The translations under genes were made by a program, and so were the position numbers. From positions 43,170,576 to 43,234,575 of the forward strand of contig CM037870.1 in NCBI GenBank assembly GCA_021292105.1: a stretch of DNA of 64,000 nucleotides, given 5' to 3'. How positions within the stretch are numbered: the first letter of the stretch is position 1; each line of letters starts with the position of its first letter. Positions 13,501 through 26,600 of the stretch are shown here, piece after piece. Under the pieces are notes generated by a model that saw only the letters and a program-made list of their open reading frames with translations, searched no databases and was not told where the DNA came from. The stretch is from Anadara kagoshimensis. Taxonomy: Eukaryota > Mollusca > Bivalvia > Arcoida > Arcidae.

Positions 13501-15257
13501 TGCCAAAATTTGGCCAAACAATTGGTGGTTTCAGAATTTTTTTCTCTGTAATGGTTTTGATAATATCTTCCGTCTTTGTGGAGTGATAAATTCTTTCATT
13601 TTTTTATTTCTTTATAGCAATAAAAGTTATTTTATTTGATTTCTAGACTTTCCAAAAACACTTTATAGGAACAACAAGGAGAAAGGTATCAGAATTCACC
13701 CCTACATCAAATCAGAAATGTAGCAAAAATGAACCATCAAGGACACCCAAGGGAGGCAACTGTGTCCTTTATTTATTCTCCACAAGCACCGACTAAAAAT
13801 AATATTATCATCACAAAAATTATTTCACAAAAAAATTAATAAATAAATAAATAAATAAATGATAACACCAAAGATTCCTGAACATTTTAATTTTTAATTT
13901 CATTATTAATCAAATTTCAAAATTTTAAATCATATCCAACTATCAATCAACAAGTTGACATTTTTGCTTCATTTCAGATTCTGACAAAATTATATCCAAT
14001 ACATTTACAAATTAACAATAAACACATAACCAAAACAAAATGTTATATATTTCAGAAAAGTGACCATTGTTTCCCTATTGAGAAAGAAGTTTACTGTCTG
14101 AGTTATCTCCCTTTGTTTTTTAAACACCATTATATTTTCCAAAACTTCTTGTTTTTTCCTTGTACAAAAAATTGCTTAGTCTTGTCAAATAAGAAAAGAC
14201 TATTAGACTCAGTAAGAATGGTACCTTTCTGAAATTTTAACAATTAATATAAACATAGATTAATAGAACATTACAATATATATGTTAAGTACTGTTGTCA
14301 ACATGTTACTAAGTTAGTAACAACTTATTAAATATTTTAATAAATATTTTAATTGCTTGTTTTTTAACCTCTCTATATATATCACATTTTATATATTTTT
14401 ACCATTCCATTATGTTGCCTAAGTTCAAAATCCTTCTATAATCCTTTACAAGTTTACACAAAATAGATAGTGTAAGGATATTTCTTAAAAAAATGCTGAC
14501 GGTTTTCAAAATAACCGGCAATTTAATCTTTGATATTATCATGAGTGACATTGCCACTGGTATTCCAAAGTACTTTGTGAATATTTTTCACTTTTTTGGC
14601 TGATAAAATTACCTTTGATTATTAATGTAAATATATTTTCTGTATTACCTAAATCAAACTCCTGAAGAACGTCCTTAGTTCTGAGTCGTTAGAGACAAGA
14701 ATATTACACATTTAACCTGCGAGGTTGACCTCAATTTATGTCAATGAGATTGAAACCCAACTTACAAATAATTTGTGTCAGCGAGATTGATCTCAAATTA
14801 TGTTAGCTAAAAGCATCTTGAATCAGTATAGATAAGGATTTAAACATATTTTTGGTGTTAATTGAATGAACTAGTTTTCCATTTAAAACTTTTTGAAAAT
14901 GATTCTTCAATTTGCATTGATGTAGGATAAAATCAAATCATTATCCGTGTCATAACATTTTTAAATTTACAGTGCTATTATCAAAATTAAATGATGCTAA
15001 CAGCTCTGTTTCACATGATGTAAAAATAGCAAAAGCTGTCACAGTATAAAAAATAAAATCTTATCTGAAAATACTTTTGAAAAAAATCAAAATTAATTTA
15101 GTATGTTGAACATAAGTGCATTAAAGACAAGCTAGCAGGTTAAATGGTCACTCTATCTTAATAATGTGGTCCTATTAACCAATTGTTTTAAATATATAAC
15201 TACATGTACATTCTACTGTCATCAATTAACAGGTTGTCTCCCTTGGTAAATACAGAT
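10509..15257. other. 3' flank of the gene; probable 3' UTR plus intergenic DNA
   Basis: No gene or domain is visible. The part next to the stop codon is presumably 3' UTR, but its end cannot be placed. The nearest AATAAA-type hexamers on the coding strand that I noticed overlap at 13768-13777, which would imply a UTR of about 1.5 kb; this is weak. A (AAAT)n microsatellite lies at 13837-13860. Confidence 0.35.
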
Positions 15258-17616
15258 TTAACTAATACGTTTATCAAACTTCTGTGAAAGATTCGAAATC
15301 CAGTTTGATGTTGCCACATTTCTGCGTTCTTCAATTTTTGGTGGTATGGCGTCAGATTTTAATGACGTTGATATTTTGCCTCTGTGCATATGCTTGTCTT
15401 TAAATGAAAATGGCAGTCCTCTAGATGACCCTGCACTGGTACCGCTTCCGACAGAGGAAGACCTAGTTCTCATTTGAAGATCTGTGAGTGGTAGTACAGG
15501 GTGAACTGAACTCAAAGCAGGACTCTGGTGTCTAGTCGAGGCAGAAGCTTCAGACTTGCCTATACTAGGAGCAGGACTTGGTTGTCTTACAGATACAGAT
15601 GTAGCAGAAATGCCAGGACTTGGTTGCCTTACAGACAACGGGGTTCCTGCTCGGCTCAAACTTAAAGCAGGACTTGACTGTCTAGTAATTTCTGTTCCTA
15701 GATTAGGGACAGGGCTTGGTCTGTGTGATGTTCCTAAGCTTTTTGTCATTGCCTGTTTGTATGCCATCTCTAGAGGAATGTCCCTGCTTACAGAAGCCCT
15801 ATCAGACCCCAGAGAAATGGAGTTACTTCTCATTCTAGGGAGAGAAATACTAGGTGGTACAGAACCCCGCTCAAGAGTTGGTTTATACCAATCAGTGGGT
15901 TTGGTGCTTGTATAAGATTTTGGTGTTTCTGGTATTGGAGCAGGTTTGGATATACTGGTTTTAGGTAAGTATTTTCCCAATGAAAACGAACCTGATCTAC
16001 CTCTGTATGAATCATAGGATTTAGCCGACCCACTTCTTACTTGTGACGAATATGACTCATATGAGAATGAACCACTTCTGTCAGTCTTGTATTTAATACT
16101 TGGGCTTCTATCTGTAGATAATGAGGAGTTACGACTTGCAGATTTCACATACTGACAGGACATGTCTGATATCTTTTGTGACAGACCCACGGTTGGCAGG
16201 GATGGAGCCCGACTTACTCTGGAATAACTACGAGTACTTGACAGACTAGCAGTTCTGGACACATTGGACATATGGACGTGGTATCGAGCCAACCCAATAC
16301 GGTTTAGGGATGGAACTCTAAAGTTTGATAAAGAAATACTGCGATTGGATAAAGAATAGTTAGGTGTTGGAACATAACTATAGCTGTCAGTTTGACGTAT
16401 GGTATGCCCACCCCAAGAAGCTGGTCGTCTCCTTAGTAATAACTGAAGTCTTTTACGGAATAGGTAACTATCGAAGTCATCTTTTTCTGGAGAAATGCTA
16501 CGGAAGCGGGACATCCTTCTGACCCTTTCAGGCATATGTCTGGAGTAGGAGTGATCAGAGTCATAAGAAGGTTTGTAAGACTTGTATGACTCTATCTTAG
16601 TTAATTCTTGATATGAAGTTGTCTTGTAACCCCTAGAACCCAGCCCTCTAAGTCTGGATTTGACTCTATTTTCGGATGTGAAATAGTCACCTCTAACTTT
16701 CATCCATCTATCAGTCAATGTCAAATCATCAACAGAATAATGAGATGGTAATTTTCTGGGAGTGTCCAAGATAGCAGAAGGCTCTGGTTGGAGGACAAAG
16801 AGTTTGGGTCTTGGGGGAGATGGAGGTGGTTTTCTTGCATCAAGTGAAACTGATTTTGTCAAAAGACTAACAGGAGGTATAGCGGATACTTTTGATATTC
16901 TAGTGACAGCATTTGGTGTGGTAATTTTCTTGAATTTCTCCAAAGCAGTTGTGAAATTAGCTTTCTTTTCAACTTGAGAAACTTTCGGTGTTTTCAATGA
17001 TTTTCCGAGTTTGTCTGCCAAAAATCTGTCCGTCTGGACCTTGGACTTAATGGAGGAAGTCCATGTGACTTATCATCTATTTCATTCACTAAGTTTCTAG
17101 ACTCGAGTATAAGTTTCTTGGCATTTCTCTCCTCATCTAGTTTCTGCAGGTGAGCTAAAAAGCTCTCTTTTCTAGATCTAACTATATTCTCTTGAATATT
17201 AGTACTAGTAGCACGTGCAACTTTAGATTCATTAGATTTTTGTGAATATGTACTATAGTGCGGTTTTCTAGTAGTTATAGACTTGCTAGCACTACGACTA
17301 AATGAGGACTCACTTGGTCTACGGTACACAGGAACGTAAGGCGATGGTTCTGATAATCCCGATGTGAATTCTCCACGGATACGGAAGGCGTAGTCCTGAT
17401 TTTGTTTCAAACCAGTTATTCTGAAATTGGTATCCGAGACTCCTCTAGCGATGGGCGACCAATCATACTTTGGCAGAGTCTGTTGTTCTATCATAAATGA
17501 GAGTGGTGCATCACTGTGTCTTATTGCTGGTACATCCACTACGTTCCATCTCAAGTTGATAGCATCATCTTCTACATGAACAACCTCTGGACGACTGAGT
17601 GGTATTCTTGGTAGAA
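15258..17616 (-). CDS. Exon 26 (last): FN3 domain 13 and Ser/Arg/Pro-rich C-terminal tail, with a one-base frame break
   Basis: The terminal exon is 2,359 nt. FN3-13 comes first (VLPRIPLSRPEVVHV, INLRWNVVDV, YAFRIRGEFTSGLSEPS). A basic Ser-rich stretch follows, with a short helix (FLAHLQKLDEERNAKKL). At the A run 17020-17024 (T run on the coding strand) the frame shifts: the FN3 frame would stop at 16994, whereas the next frame stays open for over 580 codons to TAA at 15258. One extra base in that run joins them smoothly (RRTDFLADKLGKSL). The tail is rich in Tyr/Ser near residues KSYKPSYDSDHSYSR, carries RSGSFS twice, and has SP repeats such as RQPSPGIS and RQPSPAPS, all likely phosphorylation targets. 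No catalytic domain or membrane segment is visible. The frame break may be an assembly error or real. Confidence 0.82.
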
Positions 17617-20600
17617 CTGAAAAGTAAACAAAAGATAAATGAATAAATAAATTATAAACTTGGAAATCCATACTTTAAAACTTGCAAAATGAAATATATT
17701 AAAACTAAATTTTACTGTATAATTGAATCTTCATTTATTATGATTTATAATTATACAAATCAAACACAAGATACATATCGGTTAAACACCATATTTACCA
17801 ATCAAATCTCACCACCAGCTGATACTATAAACATGGTAAATCAACTTTTATAGGCGGCTATTAATTTTCGCGATGTAACAATCAAAAACAATTCGTGACT
17901 GTAAATTTTTGAAATTTACAGAAACCATTAGAAAATCTGTATTATATATAAGGTTCGCAATAATATAATTTCATGATTTTACTGTCCTAGGCAAATACGC
18001 AAAAGTAAATAGTAGAAAAATAAAAAGTGTCCGGCTAAAATTGTAGTTTAAAAGCTGGACTGAAATCCAAATCTTCATTTACTGCTGATGAAGGATTAAT
18101 CAAATCTGAAACCAGTCAGGCATATCTTAACTCTGCTTACGTATTTAAAAGGTACAGTCTGCCTTTTTTCTTGTACCTGGTAGACCAAATTAGTTGGTAG
18201 TACTCCTTCTGGTAATTTATAATTATAAAAAGTAACAGGTAATAAATTTATTTATTTATTTCTTTTATTTACCTGTTCTGCGATGTAACATGACAGGTAT
18301 AGATGGTTCTGACAATCCCCTGTCACCAACACCTCTGACCCTGAATTCATAGTCTCTGTCACCATCCAATCCACCAACCCTGTAGGTTGTCTCCAAAACG
18401 TTACCGCCCACTGGCTTCCATTGTTTTCCCAACATCTCCTTCATCTCAACAATGTATCTTGGGAAGAGGTTTCTGGTTCCCTGGTAACTGGGAACATGTA
18501 ATGGATGCCATGACAACCGTACTGATTCTGGCTGCAAGTCATGCAGCTGTGGTCTAAGAAGAGGAAGACCTGATGGTACTGAAAATATAGAAAATTATCA
18601 GATTTTAATATTAAGAAAATTTAAAAGTATTGATGAAAGGGTGGGGGTCTTTTTTGACAAACCAAAATGCTATAAACACACTGATTATGTTTTAAGTTTT
18701 CATCTGCCATAGTTCAAAATCAAAATTGAGGTCCAATTAAATTTTGAATTACTATATACCATTTTACCGTAGTATAAAATGATTTGAATATAATAAATTG
18801 CCTTGTAATATTTCTGTAACAGGATGGCAAAAAAAAAAAAAAAAAAAAAATGCTGTGTTTGACTGGGGATCAAACACAGGACCTCCCACACTATAGGTGA
18901 GAGCTCTACAAACTGAGCTACTTTGTCACACTTTTCTACAAGTGGGAAATCCCATTCAAATTGCTGTTGGATGGCCTTGATATAGCTGCACACTGGCCAC
19001 CAAACTGTAACAAGAAAGAAAGAAAAATGCAATGTCTGATCAGGGATCAATTCTGGGACCTCCTACATTATATATAGGCAATTGCAATACCAACCGATCT
19101 ACCCAGATTGGTACAACTCATATCATGGAATTTCACTAGGTAATAATGAAAATCACTAAAATGCAAAATTAAAACTCTTACATCGGAATCTGCTAAGTGA
19201 GATTGGATATGTTGGCTCACTGAGTAATGAAGCTGCTTCAGCTCTAACTCTGAACATATAGTCATCTTCAGGGGCAAGGCCAGTAACTCTGAAGCTGGTG
19301 TCAGGAACTGCTGAGGCTAATCTCTTCCAGGTATGTTTACGTGGTTCCCATGCCTCTACTTGGTATTTCACGGGAACTTTGTCAAACTGAGGCAGATGTC
19401 TGGGTTGCCAGTGGAGACTTAGTGAGGCTGATTTATCATCTATGTCCGATATATCTGTTATTTCCACAGGTAGTCTCAAATCTGAAAAACAATGATTAAA
19501 ATTTTACTAATTCTCTGCGGGTAAGTTTGAAATTAAAAACATGATTTTAATGCATGAGATTTCAGCGGAATGAGTTTGGAAAACAACATTAAGAGTTAAG
19601 AAAAATTGAACATTATAAATGTTTTCCAGAAAACACTGATTATGCTGACATTTCCACAAAACACATGATTGTTCTTCCCCCCACAAGTTTATACCCAAAC
19701 ATAAAACATTACCTGAAGGTAGCTAGACTTTTTCAAGAACAGACAACATTAACTGGTACATGCATGAGAACATGAATAAATTGCCTTAATTAAAGCATGG
19801 ACATACATGTAACTATACATTTACAGTGAATTAGTAAACTTATAAAACTAATGAGAAAAACTGTGAAGAAGCTATAAAGAGTTTGAGATGCTATTCCATA
19901 ACCTGTTGAATCAATAGTTCTACAAATCTTTAGCAGTTATCACAAAAGTACATTTAGTGGAACCCAATGTAAAACCAATACACAGCAAAAAGTAAATTAT
20001 GTAACCACTTATCACTCAGTAAAACAAGAGGAAATGCAAAAAAAAAGAAAGATAAATGAAAATGAAAAATGGAAGAAAAATGATAAAATGGATAACATAC
20101 AAAAGCATCAGAGACCCAAATAAAGTAACTTTAGGGGAAATATGAAAAAAATAATTTATGATTGACAAATCGCCAGCTATATCAAAATGTACACATTTCT
20201 AATCTTAAATTTCGAAGACATTTGAACAAATTAACTTTATTTTAACATACGAACAAAATTAAGTTTGCTAAATTTATGTGACTAACAGCTGGTGATGTTT
20301 CAATTCATGTCAAAATAAATAATAAAGGACATTTTCAAAAGCAGGATATATGATAACTTTGAAATGATAAAAAGCAAAAAAAAAAAAAAAAAAATTCCTG
20401 AAAAGGGTTATATGATTAAATTTGAAATTATCAAAATTTAAAAAAATCATGAAAAGGTGAAAAATGGAAATAAGCAACTGAATTGTATAAAATCAATTAA
20501 AATAATCATCTTTTTTTCTGTATAAATATATGCATCACATGAATTATACCTTACCCCCGAAATGATGCTTTATACCAAGTATAAAGAAGCCCTGTTTTCT

Positions 20601-23600
20601 ATGTGCTGACAAAATGTGATAGTGAAAATGATGTATATGTGGTATTTACATTAAAATTATACACATCACATGTAAATACAATTACATTAAAACCTTGTTT
20701 GTCCAGCCTAATTTCAATGTTACAGTATAATGGTTTTTTTGGCAATCCTTGTAAATCAAAGGAAATATAAGGAAAGACACTGAAATATAAAACTGCTCTC
20801 TATAAGAAAAGTGTAGCTCACTTGAACATTCAAGTAGCTAGCTAATGAAAAATCTTTAACCATCGACATTGTCCCTGACCATGGCACTATCATTCAAGTC
20901 AGGGGTATGACAAATGCGCTTCTTTACTAAGTATAGCCTAGGTGACTTGAAAATGGAATTTTGGTAATTAAAAACTGTGTAAGTTGGTAAAGTAATTTAG
21001 AGACTTTAAAACAAGGTTTACTGTACATGTAAACAAACAAGTAATAGAATAGACAATTATTTAAAAAAAATATATTCTCATAATAGCTGTCCAGCCATTT
21101 ACATTAAAAACAAGAGGCCCATGGGCCTTAACGCTCACCTGAGGCTGAGTACATATCTTTTGCAGAGGTTCAATGGTCAATGACATTAATAAAAGAGAAT
21201 ATCAAAATTCTCAGCAGTAAGGGCCAATAATATGCAAGTATTTTTGCAAATTAATTATAATAATTATTATATAAGTATGCTATATATAACATATCTAAAG
21301 TCTAGCTACAATATGTTATTTATAAACAGCTAAAACATCTGTATATTAAAATGTGCATAAGGTCAATACCTACAATATTCCAATATACATGCCTATACAA
21401 AGATTTTATAGTTTTTGAGATAATTAACCATTTAAGTATTCATTCAATTCTATGACCTTGATCTTTGAACCCATGACCTTCAATCCAGGGCCTTGGAAAC
21501 TTCAGTCCGGCCTGTCGGACAAAAAAAAAAAAAAGGTCGGTGTACAGGGCTGTCTATGTGTGCATGTTGTGGATTTATTTGTCAAACCAACCAAACTTTT
21601 TTGGGCCACCGCGATTGCCAATTTTAATCCATGTGCATTATTAGACCACGTGGTTTATTGCATGTGTATTAGGTGAAATCTAAGACGACTAAGACGTTTA
21701 CTGCTTCTCTAAGCTTCCACGATATGCTGTTATTATCAATATGCGGTACTGTCAATGATGCTTCATATTGCACGTCCGCCATATTGTTTACTAACAATCG
21801 TGAATTTTCGTATTCGGAAGATTGGCGAGAGGTTCTAAATAGGAATTCAGGTATCACGAATCACGGTATAACGGGAACGGCTTGACGAGGTTCCAATATA
21901 TTTATGTGAATGAAAGATATTAGTGGCTAAAATAAAATTTAATCGCGTTTCTGTATTTATTAATAAAGAAACAGTTACGAAGGGCGTAGTAGGTAATTTT
22001 CAACACCCCGCGAGGAACCTCTTTGATAACAAACCGTCACCCTTGACCGACACTCGTTATGGCTTCCGTAATCAACACAGTTACAACTATGCCCTTATTA
22101 TTAAACAAACATACGTTTGAAGAAAGTTATTATGATTCGGACTGGAAAACAAAAGAAATAGACAGTAAGACACGCGGCACGCGACTACTTAAGTCCACAG
22201 GTATTTACTGATTAATAAACAATCGCCTGATAATTAGATCGAGTTGTAGTTGACAGGTAAACACATGGTAAGGACAATACACTTAGTGAAGTCGGGTTGA
22301 GTTTAAAAGACCGACAGACAGACTAGCGGTAGTTTACTTTTGTCGGACCGAAAACTGATTTGTCCGTTTAATATTCCGTTGTAAAATTGAAAATGTTCAA
22401 AAACAAAAAATGTCCGACTGGTGATCTTTCACGTCGGTCAAAATAAATTTTTGTCGGACATGTCCGGCAAATATGACCGTTTCCGGACCTCTGCTTCAAT
22501 CATATATCAAAATGATCGTTAGGCCAATACCTACAATATTCCAATATACAGGTCAATGTCAAAATTAACGTCACCCCTACTGTGTCAAAATAAACGTCAC
22601 CCCTGCAGCCCTGCAATTCAGCCAGATTTGCAGCAAAAATGTTTAAACTGAAGTTCAATATTTTTTTCTTAAGAATTTGCTCCCCTTAAATTTACAAATT
22701 GTCGTTGAATTCTCAATATCCAGCATTTCTTTCAGTTGTTGAGGTAAATTTCAGTTCTGAAACATTATTTAAAACATTTTTTATACGGAAATCACAAATG
22801 GCCTCAGTTCGTGAAATTTCCTAATGAAAACACCGAAAAACTCCCGGCAAATAAATTAAAAACCGTTTAAAATATGACTCAAATATTTACAAAATCAGAA
22901 AGGTTTGTCATCATTTCGCGGCAGCCAAAAGGTACAGTTGAAAGAAGATTGTAGTGTCTGATCAAAGAAGCTATGAAGGCAAGTTAACATCCTTTTTTAT
23001 TGGTTTCATATATGTTGATTCTGTTGCTTTTTTGACATTTGTTTTTTAAAACAACACTGATTATCCTAAAAGGCTATGGCTCCTCCCCATAATTCCAGAT
23101 CTACCAGGCGTTTCCTAGAGTCTAAACAAATTCATATTTTAGATTGGCCATCAAACTCGCCAGATATGAGTCCGATTGAAAATCTGTGGGATGCTTTGAA
23201 AAGGGACGTCGCAATGGACAATCCAAAATCGTGTAATGATCTATGGGAAAGCGTCAAAAAGCATTGGTACAGGATAAATAAGAACTATCTTGAAAAGTTA
23301 TACGACAGTCTTCCCAGACGTGTTCAGTCTGTTATAAGAGTTCGTGGTGCCTCAACTAAGTATTAATGGTGTTTGTTTGTACCAAAGCGATATTAAATAC
23401 TTAATGATTGGTTTCTTTGTCTTGTTTTCTATTTTATAATGTCGTTAATTTACCATTCAGCTCCAAATTATTTGCTTTTTTAATCAAAGCTAATTAGATA
23501 ATTGATTTTCGATAGGGGTGACGTTAATTTTGACACAGTAGGGGTGACGTTAATTTTGACATTGACCTGTACATGCCTATACAAAAACTTTATAGTTTTT

Positions 23601-26600
23601 GAGATAATTAACCGTTTAAGTATTCGTTTGCATCTATGACCTTGATCTTTGAACCTATGACCTTCATTCATATATCAAAATGATCGTTGTGCAAATGCCT
23701 ACAATATTCTAATTATACATGCCTATACAAAAAGTTTATAGTTTTTGAGATAATTAACCATTTTAATATTCGTTTGCAGCTATGACCTTGACCTTTGAAC
23801 CTATGACTATCACTCATATATCAAAATGATCGTTAGGCCAATACCTACAATATTCCAATATACATGCCTATACAAAAAGTTTATAGTTTTTGAGATAATT
23901 AACCATTTAAGTATTTGTTTGCATCTATTACCTTGACCTTTGAACCTATGACCTTCAATCATATATCAAAATGACCATTGTGCAAATGCCTATAATATTC
24001 TAATATACATGTCTATACAAAAGGTTTATAGTTTTTGAGATAAATAATCATTTCAGAACTTGTTCAAATCTGTGACCTTGACCTTTGAACCCATAACCTT
24101 CATTCACATATCAAAATGGTTGTTAGGCTAATACCTACAATATTCGAATATACATGCATATACAAAAAGTTAACAGTTTTCAAGATAATTAACCATTCAG
24201 GTATTCATTCACATCTGTGACCTTGACCTTTGAACCGATGACCTTCATTCATATATCAAAATGATCGCTAGGATAATACCTAAAATATTCTAATATACAA
24301 GCCTATACAAAAAGTCTATAGTTTTTGAGATAAATAATCATTTCAGTACTTGTTTACATCTGTGACCTTGACCTTTAAACTCATGACCTTTATTCATATA
24401 TCAAAATGACCATTGGGCCATTACCTACAATATTCTAATATACATGCCTATACAAAAAGTTCATAGTTTTGCAGATAATTAACTATTTTGGTAAACTTGT
24501 ACATCTGTGACCTTGACCTTTGAACCCATGACCTTAATCAAAATATCAAAATGATCATCATGTCAATACCTACAATTAACCAAAAATCCTACGTCATTAT
24601 CACCAGAAATGTTTAAAAAATAGCATTTTTTATCAAAGGTCAAAAACTGGGACATGACCTTGACCTTTGACCTTGACATCAATATCTTCAGCCATCATAA
24701 AGTTATAACAATAAATGTGTCATTTTAAAAATTACATAATTTTAGGCAAAAAAACTGTTAACCTATTTTTCGTCCAATTTTCATGAAAATCACAATTTTA
24801 GTGTATCTAGGTATCCTAAATCCAAAAATCTAATCAAAATTTGCCTGCACCTTTTGGTTTCAGAGAAGAAGATTTTTTTGTCTTTTGGCTATTTATAGTA
24901 ACGGCAGCCATATTGTTGGGCGTGGTCAAACCTCGAACACAATTTTGAAAGCCTGTTACCCAGGCATAATAATCACCAAGTTTCATCAAATTTGGCTCAG
25001 TAGTTTTGGAGGAGAAGATTAAAATGTTAAGTTTACGCACGACGGACGACGGACGGTGATAGATAGCAATAGCTCATCTGAGCCTTTCGGCTCAGGTAAG
25101 CTAAAAATTAAAGCTATACCAAAAAGTAAAAACTACAAGCTGCATGAAAAACTAAAATCTACATGAAAGTTTTGTAATTGAAATGAAATCAATTATGATA
25201 AAATTAAATTCTACAGTTTTAATTTAAAGGAAATGCAAAAATTTTATATGAAAAAAATTTGACCAATTAGTACCAAGAAAAATAAGAACATTTTTAGTTT
25301 AAACAATATTTATTTTTGAAAATCAAATCAATAACATAATGAAACAATTTATAAATCAGAATTCTGGAACAAGAGTATAACTCTTATATTAACCAGTTTC
25401 CTGAAGAACATTTTTATAAGGAAATATAATATATCTGAATATTTTTTTTTTGAAAAAAAAAAAGAACAAAAACAAAATACATAAAAGCATTAGCCAGATT
25501 ATACACATATATCACTATATACCTACCAGCCATTTTTGGTAATTTAACAGGGAGTGTTGGTCTGCTAACACCATATCTGTTTTCTGCTTGAATACGGAAG
25601 TGGTATTCCTGTTCTGGTCGTATGTTTGCCAGGTGGTAGAAGTTATGTGGGATGCGGCGTACAATTGGTTGCCATGAGGTTCCTGGGGGTTCCAAAGCAT
25701 ATATTGTGTATGTTATTGGGGAACCATCATTTAAGTAGGATGGAATTTCAGCAGGTCTCCACCTCAAATTGACAGAATGTGGACCCAAATCATACAATAG
25801 AGGTTCCTCTTGAGGCATTGTTGGTGCCACTGCATAATATAAATAAGAAAATTAATATGTGTCATAGTGATGTTTTAATATTATTCTCTATAAAAATTTT
25901 GCACCTTGAAAGAACAGTTTTGCAACAAAAAAAATGCAAAGAATGGCATTTATTGATCATTGTAGACAATGAACTTTTTCAATAAGGTGGCCATAGATGT
26001 TGCAACTGACTACTTTTTGCAGGTGACCACTTTACAGAGGTTTTTTTATAAATATAGTAAAGGACTGACTCAGACAGACTGCTAGAGACAAGTGACTGCT
26101 CTACAGAGGTAATAAATAATGCAGGTTCTACTGTAATGAATGGTTATTATTCTGCAGAGTGATTTGAAAAGGCAGCAACATAAAAATGAACTGTTTTCAT
26201 AAGTGGGTGGTTCATACATTAATTTTATTTCACCAGTAATTTGGTTACAACAATTATGTTTCATTAAAAATACCGTAAAAAGGACTATTAAAATGTTCAA
26301 AATTGACTTTTGAAAAATATGTGTAAAATAAGATTGAATAATTAAATACAACAAAGTCTGTCTGTTGGATAACCTACACATTAATAATTATATATTATAT
26401 ATTGAATAATAATGCATTTTCTGTTATAAAAAACCCAATATTTGTTATTTACCTGCTCGTCTTGGCACAGAGACAACCGGAGTAGGATCACCAATGCCAT
26501 AAGTATTCTCTGCTCGTACTCGAAATTTATACTCCTTTTCTGGATCCAGACTCATGACATTAAAATCAGTATGTGGAATTCCACGTGCCAGTGTCATCCA

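Larger units (their letters stand above)
21111..25107 (+). mobile_element. HINE-like element, full copy with two nested insertions
   Basis: Starts caagaggcccatgggcc with subterminal cgctcacctgag. It has about eight tandem monomers of ~145 bp (marker atacatgcctatacaaaaag followed by gtttttgagataattaacc, then tgaccttgacctttgaaccc), a non-repeated 3' part from about 24570, a GACGGAC tract and a 3' hairpin (25071-25102) followed by ctaaaaa. The inner cctgag and terminal ctcagg form the asymmetric inverted repeat known from Helentrons. It is interrupted by a hAT-like element (21486-22493) and a Tc1/mariner-like element (22549-23569). Without them it would be about 2 kb. No Rep/helicase is encoded, so it is non-autonomous. 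Family name is inference. Confidence 0.7.

Noticed and set aside
15556..15915. 119-residue plus-strand open frame
   Set aside because: It is antisense to the repetitive tail exon and has no domain; its repeats simply mirror the SP repeats of the real frame.
16994..17100. TGA at 16994 as the real end of the protein
   Set aside because: The next frame stays open for over 580 codons with clear coding character, and one base in a homopolymer joins the two; an early stop is kept only as an alternative.
19156..19277. Extension of FN3-11 past its donor
   Set aside because: The frame continues a few codons (CKSF) only because the intron happens to be open; GTAAG at 19177-19181 is a good donor and phase 1 fits the next exon.
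21669..22120. Small genes inside the hAT-like element
   Set aside because: Open frames of 60-75 codons on both strands, no domain and no splice or start context; left as element interior.
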